From contig CADBWU010000015.1 in assembly GCA_902798535.1 (NCBI GenBank), positions 1 to 33,452 on the forward strand: a stretch of DNA of 33,452 nt, in the 5' to 3' direction. The stretch comes from an uncultured Pseudomonadota bacterium. Its GTDB lineage: Bacteria; Pseudomonadota; Alphaproteobacteria; RUG11792. The notes under the pieces were generated by a model. That model saw nothing but the letters and a program-made list of their open reading frames with translations. It did no database searches and was not told the DNA's origin. This document shows positions 1 to 6,171 of this stretch, in pieces. Position 1 is the first letter of the stretch. Every line of letters begins with the position of its first letter. The translations under genes were made by a program, and so were the position numbers.

Positions 1-415
1 TAATCGCTTCATGAATATAGTTATACAAAATAACTGCATTCCAGTTTCTTTGTTTATAAGTTTTAGGATCAGTATCTTTAAAGGTTATAATCTCTTCAGG
101 AGCCTTATTTGCAAACGCTCCCTCTCTAGCAACACAATCTCCTATGGCCTTGCCGATGACTTTTGTCCTGGAATCTTTATATTTGTCATCTAGGATCCAG
201 GAATATTCTTTTTGTTTACCGAGATATTGAAACGCATACTCCTTAAAACTACATGCTCTGTCCCAAGCTATCTGATTTAATTCACTTCTGAAATCATGTA
301 TGCTATTTTTAGCTTTAACAGCTTCCATAGCTATAACATCGCTCGAAATGGAAGCGAATATAGCTATAGCATTACCTAAGCCTAGCCCCCCGAACAAACA
401 TTTCTTTTTAAACAT
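1..415 (-). CDS. Exported protein of an unrecognised paralogous family, 5' part only (runs off the window)
   Basis: Reading leftward from ATG at 415 gives about 138 codons without a stop up to the window edge, so the 3' end is missing. The protein begins MFKKKCLFGGLGLGNAIAIF, a basic then hydrophobic stretch typical of a signal peptide, so export is inferred. It is a distant paralogue of the gene at 24506-25897: they share the spaced pattern YxDS, a Cys about 15 residues later, IIxF, then NWNA followed by LxNYI. The first 16 or so codons and all upstream DNA are almost identical between the two genes although the protein bodies have diverged strongly. Ribosome-binding site GAGGTG lies 9 bases before the ATG. 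Function unknown; no domain recognised. The G6 tract in codons 9-10 is a possible slippage site. Confidence 0.75.
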   Translation of the reverse strand, partial: MFKKKCLFGGLGLGNAIAIFASISSDVIAMEAVKAKNSIHDFRSELNQIAWDRACSFKEYAFQYLGKQKEYSWILDDKYKDSRTKVIGKAIGDCVAREGAFANKAPEEIITFKDTDPKTYKQRNWNAVILYNYIHEAI

Positions 416-464
416 TTCTATACACCTCAAAATAAATCACGGGTATCACTGCCCTCCTATAAAT

Positions 465-493
465 ATTCTAACATATTTTTCATGGCTATGCAA
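465..493 (-). promoter_or_regulatory. Sigma70-type promoter of the exported-protein gene
   Basis: On the minus strand TTGCAT (493-488) and TAGAAT (470-465) are separated by 17 bases, about 50 bases upstream of the ATG at 415. The same elements with the same spacing recur in the second module copy, where the -10 reads TAAAAT. Retention of both boxes and the spacer supports a working promoter; there is no experimental evidence. Confidence 0.6.
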
Positions 494-519
494 ATTATTT
501 TCAGCCGAAGAGTATCCCG

Positions 520-585
520 CCTGTCAAGGTCAGCGACCAGCGGTCGGTGACCGAAGGTTGCTGAGCGTATGCGTACCTTGACAGG
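520..585. repeat. Hairpin A of module copy 1
   Basis: Arms cctgtcaaggt (520-530) and accttgacagg (575-585) are exact reverse complements. The 44-base loop contains a nested stem cggtc/gaccg that is absent from copy 2. It lies upstream of the promoter, between it and the larger palindrome. Confidence 0.75.
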
Positions 586-589
586 CCTT

Positions 590-632
590 GGGGCGCGATG
601 TGGTAAAATAAAAACATACCACATCGCGCCCC
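590..632. repeat. Hairpin B of module copy 1 (GC-rich perfect palindrome)
   Basis: Arms ggggcgcgatgtggta (590-605) and taccacatcgcgcccc (617-632) pair perfectly over 16 bp around an 11-base A-rich loop. It sits 10 bases after the stop codon of the minus-strand permease remnant, so it may once have been a transcription terminator, though it lacks a T tract after the stem. The same palindrome lies 12 bases after the mfd stop. Confidence 0.8.
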
Positions 633-642
633 CTCTGATTTT

Positions 643-837
643 TTATGACCTGGTGCGTTTCTGAAATATAAAAATGGGTAATATGATGAAAAACATCATG
701 CTCATTGATAACGCGCAGGCCATTGTCCAATCAAGATTTGAGAAAAATTCAGTCCATAGAACTCGACCAAATGTCACTGCATCTGCTCCGCCCAACAATT
801 CAGGGATGACAAACTCACCAATTGAACCGGTTGAAAA
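643..837 (-). pseudogene. C-terminal remnant of a PotH/PotB-type polyamine ABC transporter permease
   Basis: The minus strand carries 64 open codons ending TAA at 645-643, starting just inside an in-frame stop at 840-838. The peptide contains IGEFVIPELLGG followed by GRVLWTEFFSNLDW and a hydrophobic end. From memory this closely matches the conserved C-terminal part of spermidine/putrescine permeases PotH and PotB (IGEFVIPELLGG, GRVLWxEFFxNRDWPxA). The whole N-terminal part and the partner genes potA, potC and potD are not visible, so this is a scrap of a lost operon. The plus-strand open frame at 674-889 is its antisense shadow. Family assignment is strong; which permease of the family is uncertain. 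Confidence 0.75.
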
Positions 838-1023
838 TTATAATTCCGTTTTACAAAACTACCTCGCTAGATTGCCCGCGAAAAACTAAGCGCTATGCAA
901 GCTAATTTAAATAAGAGAGTTCCATGTTTCCTTACCTTTATCACGGCATGGATTGTTGTTGTATGCAAGGAAGGAAATTTTTTGTTATAATTAGGCTAGG
1001 ATTGAATTTGGTGGTGAAGATTT

Positions 1024-1209
1024 ATGGACAAGAAGGTTGTGGAGCTTAGGAACGAAGAGCGCACGCACTGCGAAATTTGGACTAGAGTGATGGGATACTG
1101 TCGTCCAGTTTCGTCTTTTAACAAAGGCAAGCAAAGTGAATATAAGGACAGGAAATATTTTAAAGAGCACTGTGACTGTGATTGTGTAAAACTTTCAAAA
1201 GTCGCTTAA
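1024..1209 (+). CDS. Small NrdD-like protein (C-terminal anaerobic ribonucleotide reductase fragment family)
   Basis: A 61-residue protein starting at ATG 1024, preceded by GGTGGTGAAG as a loose ribosome-binding site and by a TATAAT box near 985. It contains RTHCEIWTRVMGYCRPVSSF followed by NKGKQSEYKDRKYF, the signature of the C-terminal part of NrdD. Small stand-alone ORFs of this kind occur in several proteobacteria and are often annotated as anaerobic ribonucleoside-triphosphate reductase, but they lack the catalytic barrel and the glycyl-radical loop and cannot act as a reductase. The tail is Cys-rich (CDCDC), which could bind metal. The usual His in MGYHRP is Cys here. Neighbours on both sides are decayed, so its own activity is uncertain. 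Confidence 0.6.
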   Translation: MDKKVVELRNEERTHCEIWTRVMGYCRPVSSFNKGKQSEYKDRKYFKEHCDCDCVKLSKVA

Positions 1210-1288
1210 CTTGCAGGAATTGGCGTAGTGCTAATCAAATGTAGCTCTACGCCGGTATGAGTCAGAAAGGCGGTAAAGGTGACATTGA

Positions 1289-2191
1289 AGTACTGCTTTC
1301 AGTAGTTGGTTCATTTTGTTGCAAATTTGCCTTACTGAACCAGCCAATGTTGCGATGTGTGTTAACGATATATAAGGATATACCAGCGAAGTAAAACGAA
1401 TTCTAATATATACCTCGCATGTATCGGAAGAAATGTCAAATATATGGGAGGAAGAAGATAATAATAACAAATGGATAGCCGCTGTTGGATACAAAGATAG
1501 TGTATATCAGGTAATCTCAGGGCGTTAGCGGACTGCATGTTACAAACAAATGAACTTTCTATTGATGCGGCCAAACAGTCTGGAATAATACAATTCCAGA
1601 ACAATATAGTGGCAACTTATCATCAGTCCAACTGGAATGCAGCATTGTTGTATAACTACTTGTCACATATTATAAATGATCGTTTTAATGTTGGCTGGAT
1701 AGAAAAGCAAGGGGATGAGAAAAATCGTAATGCGACGCAACCGGAAATTGCCGACTTAGAATACGTTGCAATAAAGGTAGAAGAGGCATACAAAGGTAGG
1801 ATGGATGAGCAAACATTACATGTTTTTTTAGACAAAATCAGTAAAGGCTCTTGATTGCTACTTTAGCGCTCTTAAGCTATATACATTCCTGAAACACATC
1901 GTAGTTAGTAGAGAAAATTATTTTGCCAGAAAGAGAAGTTACGAAATCAACGTTCCCTATATCGGATACCATACGCAATATGTTGATAAGCGCGGAAATG
2001 GGCTCCGCTACAGAAATAACAGAACATCGATACAAAAATGAAATGACTATATGGTTGCGTATCACTTTGATTTTGTGATAAAGGAAGGCTCAATAAAAAA
2101 AATACAAGAAGATAACCGCAAGGGTAAAAAGTATGATATACAGCTCAACGACTATTATGAAATAAGCGACATTTTAAAAACTGAAAATTAG
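1289..2191 (+). pseudogene. Frameshifted, stop-interrupted paralogue of the exported-protein family
   Basis: Three blocks together resemble the family seen at 1-415 and 24506-25897. Block 1 (frame 2, about 1289-1516) has a TAA at 1376 and contains YKDSVYQVIS. Block 2 (frame 1, about 1515-1854) continues with ALADCM and then IIQFQNN, SNWNAALLYNYL, which aligns with IIEFRNA and ANWNALVLANFI of the intact copy. Block 3 (frame 2, about 1850-2191) is open apart from a TGA at 2039 and ends TAG at 2189-2191; it is plausibly the C-terminal half but the match there is weak. At least two frameshifts and two stops mean it is dead. There is no recognisable copy of the 5' control module upstream. Confidence 0.65.
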
Positions 2192-2304
2192 CAATATGCT
2201 TTGTATAAATGAGTATGTGATGCACCATAGTGAATAGTATCCAGTACACAGCAAAGGCGAAATTATATAAAATAAAAGTAAGGAGATGAGCACAACAATT
2301 TGAG

Positions 2305-3348
2305 ATGAGAGCGGTCGATATAAGTAAAAATGAAAGATATGTAGAGATTTTTAAAAAACTCGTAGAAATATACGTTGAAACCGGAGAGGCTGTTGGCTCC
2401 AGGACGATTGCGAAACAAATAGAAAGCAGTCTATCTCCTGCAACCGTAAGGAATGTTATGGCTGATTTAGAAGATTTAGGTATCCTTAGTTCTGATCACA
2501 CATCAGCGGGAAGGAAGCCGACTGAAAAAGGTTGGCGTTTTTTTGTAAACACGCTAGTTGAAACCGCCAGCGTATCAGAACTAGAAATAGACGCACTAGA
2601 AAGCGTGGTACAAAATACAAAAGGCAAAAGTCTTGAATCAATTTTAGAACAGGCAACTGGTGTTTTGTCCGAATTAGCGAATTGTGCCAGCTTGATAAGG
2701 GTGCCGACAGTGAATTCTGAAGTACGGCATATCGATTTTGTTTTGCTCAGTCCGGGACGAGCCATTGTTGTTATCGTGAATGAAAATGGGGTCGTGGAAA
2801 ATAGGCTTATTGACGTTGCTCCTGGGGTTTCTGCAAGCGTTCTTGAAAAAGCAACTCGCTACATAAATACAAAACTTGCAGGTTGCTCGTTAAAAGAAAT
2901 TCAAATCAAATTACAGACTGAACTAGATTGCCAGAAAGAGGGAATAGAAGCGGTTGTCAAAGGTGTCGTTGAACAAGGAATAGGTTATATAACTAATGAA
3001 ATCACTGATGATAACGAGAATAAGATTATAGTTAAAGGACAGACGAATTTAATTTCCAAAGCTGGCGAAATTTCTGATTTGGAAGAGCTTCTATGGAAAC
3101 TGGACGAGAAAAAAATTTTGAAAGACCTAATAGATAAATCTATAGAAGGGCAAGGAATCCAAATTTTTATAGGAGCGGAAACAAAAATTTTTGAAATGTC
3201 GGGATGTTCAATGATTATTTCTCCATATCAGAATGCTAAAAAAAATATTGTTGGAGCAATAGGGGTTATCGGTTCATCCAGAATGAGTTACAGCAGAGTA
3301 ATTACTTTGGTGGACTACACCGCCAAGCTTTTGAGTGGAATTGTTTAA
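2305..3348 (+). CDS. hrcA: Heat-inducible transcription repressor HrcA
   Basis: 347 residues, the usual length for HrcA, the repressor that binds CIRCE elements upstream of groESL/dnaK and is kept active by GroEL. The N-terminal winged helix is clear: NERYVEIFKKLVEIYVETGE, then VGSRTIAKQIESSLSPATVR and NVMADLEDLGIL. This is followed by SAGRKPTEKGWRFFVN, a family hallmark, then the GAF-like dimerisation region and a C-terminal GVIGSSRMSYSRVITLVDYT. A possible ribosome-binding site AGGAG (2281-2285) is 19 bases before this ATG, which is long; ATG 2331 (NERYVE...) is a possible alternative. No CIRCE inverted repeat is visible upstream, so autoregulation is not supported here, and none of its usual targets are in the window. 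Confidence 0.95.
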   Translation: MRAVDISKNERYVEIFKKLVEIYVETGEAVGSRTIAKQIESSLSPATVRNVMADLEDLGILSSDHTSAGRKPTEKGWRFFVNTLVETASVSELEIDALESVVQNTKGKSLESILEQATGVLSELANCASLIRVPTVNSEVRHIDFVLLSPGRAIVVIVNENGVVENRLIDVAPGVSASVLEKATRYINTKLAGCSLKEIQIKLQTELDCQKEGIEAVVKGVVEQGIGYITNEITDDNENKIIVKGQTNLISKAGEISDLEELLWKLDEKKILKDLIDKSIEGQGIQIFIGAETKIFEMSGCSMIISPYQNAKKNIVGAIGVIGSSRMSYSRVITLVDYTAKLLSGIV

Positions 3349-3461
3349 GGTTTTCTGATGCATCGTGCTTTTATTAAAAATACCTAGACAAAGAATATCT
3401 AGCCAAAAAGGAGAAATTTTTTATAAAATACTCACAAGTTAGTGTCTTCAAAAAGGCATCT

Positions 3462-4022
3462 GTGGACAAAGATATTAATCTGACCGTGGCAAAAATTTGT
3501 CACGAAATGGCAAACTATCTAAGTGTATTAAGTTTTATTAATGAGGATATCGCAGGTAATGCAACAGGTAACATAGAGGAGCTTTGTAAAACTATTGATC
3601 TCCTCACTTATACTATGGATTTTTTTAGAAACGTTTATGCGGATAACGCTGATTCAAAAGCTGAGATCAATGCCCTAAAAAAAATATATTTGTTAAAAGA
3701 TATCAATCTTTTTATTTCCAGTGATAATGGTCTGTATTCTCTTCCTAATAGAGTTCAGAAAGCGATTTGTTGCATCTTATATACCGCAATGAAATCATCA
3801 AAATCAGGAGATATCGTAACTGTTTCAAGAGCCATGGATAAATTTGTAATAAATATTCCAGAAAATACAAATTTGCCAACTGAAGTGAATAATGCCTTAT
3901 CCGGAACACTTCCAAGCAATGTGATCAATATCCTTATAAATTATGCCAAAAACATAGCTAGTTTGGAAGGTTACAAAATTAGGTTAGAAGAGAGCTCAAA
4001 TCAGGTTGTGATATGGAATTAA
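3462..4022 (+). CDS. chpT: ChpT-like histidine phosphotransferase
   Basis: 186 residues. The start of the protein, AKICHEMANYLSVLSFINED, fits the ChpT/HPTransfase family, in which a His in a (R/K)xCH(D/E) motif relays phosphate from CckA to CtrA and CpdR. The candidate phospho-acceptor is His14. The rest is divergent, as is normal for the pseudo-ATPase domain: no ATP-binding N or G boxes are seen. The chosen GTG has AAAAAGG six bases upstream. The frame stays open upstream to 3378, and a stronger AAGGAG at 3408-3413 faces only an ATA codon at 3423, so the true start could be earlier. Its last 10 bases overlap trmB, suggesting coupled translation. CckA and CtrA are not in the window. Confidence 0.75.
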   Translation: MDKDINLTVAKICHEMANYLSVLSFINEDIAGNATGNIEELCKTIDLLTYTMDFFRNVYADNADSKAEINALKKIYLLKDINLFISSDNGLYSLPNRVQKAICCILYTAMKSSKSGDIVTVSRAMDKFVINIPENTNLPTEVNNALSGTLPSNVINILINYAKNIASLEGYKIRLEESSNQVVIWN

Positions 4023-4702
4023 TAAATAGATTTGATGAAAAATTCTACGGTCGAATAAAAACACGCAATTTAACACACAGGCAGGAATTGCTATACAAAA
4101 CATTAATGCCGGAAATTGAAACAAAATCATTTGCTGATATCGATATCTCAAAATTTTCCAACATCTATCTAGAGATAGGTTTTGGCAGTGGAGAACATAT
4201 AGCTCAGATGGCGATAAATAGCCCCAGAGATTTATTCATCGGCTGCGAGCCATTTGTTAATGGAATTGCCTCACTTCTGGTAAAAATCGATACAAGTGAT
4301 ATAAAAAATATAAAAATTTATCCAGCTGACGCCAGAACATTTATCAGGAGTATTCCCTGTTGTTCGTTATCAGGAGTTTTCTTGCTGTTTCCCGATCCTT
4401 GGCCAAAAAGAAAACACATAAAAAGGCGATTTTTACAAGAGAACACAATCACTGACATATACAATAAATTAAAGGTTGGTGGTTTCTGGAGATTAGCTTC
4501 AGATCACAATGATTACAAAAATTGGATTTTGAAATTGTTCAACCAAGAAAAATTCAGAAATTGTTTTACAATTAACACTTTTGATAGAAAAACCAGACCA
4601 GATGTTGCTGTTTGGGCTAAAACAAGATATGAGCAGAAAGCTACCGAGGATATCTTGTATGTAGAGTGTATAAAAAATGGATGTTCTAATGAAATTGACT
4701 AA
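4013..4702 (+). CDS. trmB: tRNA (guanine-N7-)-methyltransferase TrmB
   Basis: 229 residues, standard for TrmB, which methylates G46 in the variable loop of tRNAs using S-adenosylmethionine. The SAM-binding motif IGFGSGEH lies at about residues 55-62, and the signature FLLFPDPWPKRKHIKRRF lies around 125-142 with the catalytic Asp. The C-terminal SDHNDYKNWIL segment is also typical. The start overlaps the ChpT-like gene and the end overlaps the XRE gene by 26 bases, so the three are probably one transcript. The SAM it needs may be imported; see the transporter at 15449-16318. Confidence 0.95.
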   Translation: MELINRFDEKFYGRIKTRNLTHRQELLYKTLMPEIETKSFADIDISKFSNIYLEIGFGSGEHIAQMAINSPRDLFIGCEPFVNGIASLLVKIDTSDIKNIKIYPADARTFIRSIPCCSLSGVFLLFPDPWPKRKHIKRRFLQENTITDIYNKLKVGGFWRLASDHNDYKNWILKLFNQEKFRNCFTINTFDRKTRPDVAVWAKTRYEQKATEDILYVECIKNGCSNEID

Positions 4703-5063
4703 AAGAATAATCGGGAAAAATGAAGACACTGTAGGCTTGCAAATACGAGCACGACGCAAAGAGCTGAACATGACTCAAGGACAAGTTGCCGAATTTGTGG
4801 GATGTACGGCGCAACAAATCCAGAAATATGAATCTGGGATTTCTAAGATGACTATTCCTATTCTTTTTAGAGTATGTCAAGCTTTGCGCGCTCATCCCAC
4901 AAGATTTTTGTCAGATTTCACTTTTGCCGAAATGCAAGAAAGTGATCGCAATAGCAATATGGAGGCAAGATTACTTAATGCATTCAGAACAGTTGAAAAC
5001 GACAAGGTTAAAGAACGAATTGTTAACCTCGTAGAGGCATTAATTTCGACCTCCACAATGTAA
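4677..5063 (+). CDS. XRE-family transcriptional regulator (Cro/CI helix-turn-helix)
   Basis: 128 residues. A standard HTH_3 domain spans about residues 20-77: LQIRARRKELNMTQGQVAEF, then GCTAQQIQKYESGISKM and RVCQALRAHPTRFLSD. The C-terminal 50 residues look helical and lack a known ligand-binding domain. This layout resembles the small SinR/XRE regulators common in Rickettsiales and other alphaproteobacteria. The gene starts inside the 3' end of trmB; ATG 4689 is an alternative start. Its 3' end overlaps the convergent phage-like gene by 41 bases. Targets unknown. Confidence 0.85.
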   Translation: MDVLMKLTKRIIGKNEDTVGLQIRARRKELNMTQGQVAEFVGCTAQQIQKYESGISKMTIPILFRVCQALRAHPTRFLSDFTFAEMQESDRNSNMEARLLNAFRTVENDKVKERIVNLVEALISTSTM

Positions 5064-5334
5064 TCTTGCCTTTGAGAAATTTTTCTTTGTATTCTGCTGC
5101 CGGGGAAGTATAGATGTATTCAGCATTATTCCACTTAATCGCGGAAATTGGTATGTTTTTGACGTGCACCGGAATCATGGGGATGATTACTTCAAATGAT
5201 TTGGGGCGAATCGCACGGATATAAGCGCGAGTTTTTATCAGTGGTTCAAACCGATTTACTGTTGTTGTATCTGTGTCTCTGGAATTTTTTAGTAGTGTTA
5301 TTCTTTCTGTTAATTTTGGCATAATTGATTTCAT
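5023..5334 (-). CDS. Probable phage/GTA head-closure (stopper) protein
   Basis: 103 residues, read leftward from ATG 5334 behind a very good ribosome-binding site (GAGGAGAAAAGTT). The opening MKSIMPKLTERITLLKNS is like small head-tail adaptor/head-closure proteins (SPP1 gp16 type, RcGTA g7), which start with an ERITL beta strand and are about 100-115 residues long. It starts 12 bases after the end of the connector-like gene, the same order as in HK97-type phages and RcGTA (g6 then g7). Assignment rests on the opening motif, size and position; similarity is otherwise weak. The stop lies inside the 3' end of the convergent XRE gene. Confidence 0.5.
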   Translation of the reverse strand: MKSIMPKLTERITLLKNSRDTDTTTVNRFEPLIKTRAYIRAIRPKSFEVIIPMIPVHVKNIPISAIKWNNAEYIYTSPAAEYKEKFLKGKITLWRSKLMPLRG

Positions 5335-5346
5335 AACTTTTCTCCT

Positions 5347-5877
5347 CTAGTTAATATATAACGTTCTATTTGAATTTATGATGTGTTTTATATATTTCGA
5401 TTCCAAAACATCTTCTTCAGAACACTCATATATATTTTTTGCAATTTGCAATACAGCAAATTGAAGATCTTTTGGAATTTCTTTTTCATTATCTGTTATT
5501 CCTGCAGTGTAAGTGATTTCAATTGGAAATTTTGTGTCATTCGTGATAATCAGAGTTTTTCCTCGTTCGCTCTTTACAGAATAAGATACATTTTCTTTAT
5601 CTTTATCGTTAATGATTCTTTGTACTGAAATCACCCTAATCACATGACTGACTGGAATTGGAATACATCGTGTGGGGCTCAACTCATTTCCATAAAATGT
5701 ATAGCGGTATGTTTTTTTGAGTATTGGCTTTTCAATGTTTTTTTCTAAAATATCCGTTGCCATAGAAATTATTTCTTTTAAATATGTATCTTCATGATTG
5801 TGATCAATTCTAAGGTGTTCTTTTAGAATTTTGATATCTAAAACTTGTTTATCAGATTGTTGCACTATTAAATTCAT
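5347..5877 (-). CDS. Phage gp6 / GTA g6-like head-tail connector (adaptor) protein
   Basis: 176 residues from ATG 5877 with AAAGGAAACCAAA as ribosome-binding site. It shows the pattern of the HK97 gp6-like connector family: LKEHLRIDHNHEDTYLKEII near the N-terminus, an EKPILKKTYRYTF strand, an IPVSHVIRV segment, then ITYTAGI and IPKDLQFAVLQIAKNIYE near the end. Adaptors of this type form a ring under the portal. No terminase, portal, capsid or tail gene is in the window. Scattered GTA-like genes are known in Rickettsiales and relatives, so a dispersed GTA relic is a better fit than a prophage. A cluster of strong hairpins begins 35 bases upstream. Confidence 0.7.
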   Translation of the reverse strand: MNLIVQQSDKQVLDIKILKEHLRIDHNHEDTYLKEIISMATDILEKNIEKPILKKTYRYTFYGNELSPTRCIPIPVSHVIRVISVQRIINDKDKENVSYSVKSERGKTLIITNDTKFPIEITYTAGITDNEKEIPKDLQFAVLQIAKNIYECSEEDVLESKYIKHIINSNRTLYIN

Positions 5878-5911
5878 TTTGGTTTCCTTTCTAAAAAAAT
5901 ATTTCTCATTT

Positions 5912-5948
5912 GAGTCACAAAAGGCTTTTGCAACGCCTTTTGTGACTC
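5912..5948. repeat. Hairpin A' upstream of the GTA-like pair
   Basis: Arms gagtcacaaaaggc (5912-5925) and gccttttgtgactc (5935-5948) pair perfectly over 14 bp with a 9-base loop. It takes the position that hairpin A has in the 5' control modules, between the larger palindrome and the gene, but its sequence is unrelated. Confidence 0.8.
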
Positions 5949-5951
5949 CAG

Positions 5952-5999
5952 GGGGCGCGCGATATGATAAGATTACAAGCCTATCATATCGCGCGCCCC
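5952..5999. repeat. Hairpin B' (GC-rich perfect palindrome), relative of hairpin B
   Basis: Arms ggggcgcgcgatatgata (5952-5969) and tatcatatcgcgcgcccc (5982-5999) pair perfectly over 18 bp around a 12-base loop. Compared with hairpin B at 590-632 and 26060-26102 the arm keeps ggggcgcg and the AT-rich inner half, while two inner bases and one CG step differ; both arms have changed together so pairing is kept. Confidence 0.85.
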
Positions 6000-6001
6000 G
6001 G

Positions 6002-6038
6002 TTCTCTCCAACGCTTCGTTTTACTCAGCGGGAGAGAA
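6002..6038. repeat. Third hairpin of the cluster
   Basis: Arms ttctctcc (6002-6009) and ggagagaa (6031-6038) pair over 8 bp with a 21-base loop. It starts 2 bases after the previous palindrome. Confidence 0.6.
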
Positions 6039-6104
6039 AAATTTGTATTGTTTTATTATTTTTTTCAAAAGGTATCCGAATTGTACTGATTTCGCTTCCG
6101 CCTA

Positions 6105-6171
6105 TCAAGGTACGCTTCGCTATTCGCTCGCTTTTGGACATATCCAAACAGATATTGTCCAAAAACCTTGA
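6105..6171. repeat. Nested hairpin with an outer stem like hairpin A
   Basis: Outer arms tcaaggt (6105-6111) and accttga (6165-6171) enclose an inner stem ttttggaca (6132-6140) with tgtccaaaa (6156-6164). The outer arm sequence is the core of hairpin A at 520-585 and 26004-26055. Confidence 0.6.

Larger units (their letters stand above)
367..632 (-). repeat. Duplicated 5' control module, copy 1
   Basis: This stretch is nearly identical to 25847-26102. In the minus-strand direction it holds a 16-bp palindrome (590-632), a second hairpin (520-585), a promoter (465-493), a leader with a short hairpin (about 441-454), the ribosome-binding site and the first codons of the exported protein. Similarity stops sharply at the outer edge of the palindrome and within the signal-peptide codons. 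Copy 1 differs from copy 2 mainly by a longer loop in the second hairpin and a G6 rather than G9 tract. Confidence 0.85.

Noticed and set aside
674-889. Plus-strand open frame of 71 codons
   Set aside because: It is antisense to the PotH-like remnant, which explains the openness; no ribosome-binding site or family match.
2192-2304. CIRCE operator upstream of hrcA
   Set aside because: No TTAGCACTC-N9-GAGTGCTAA-like inverted repeat was found.
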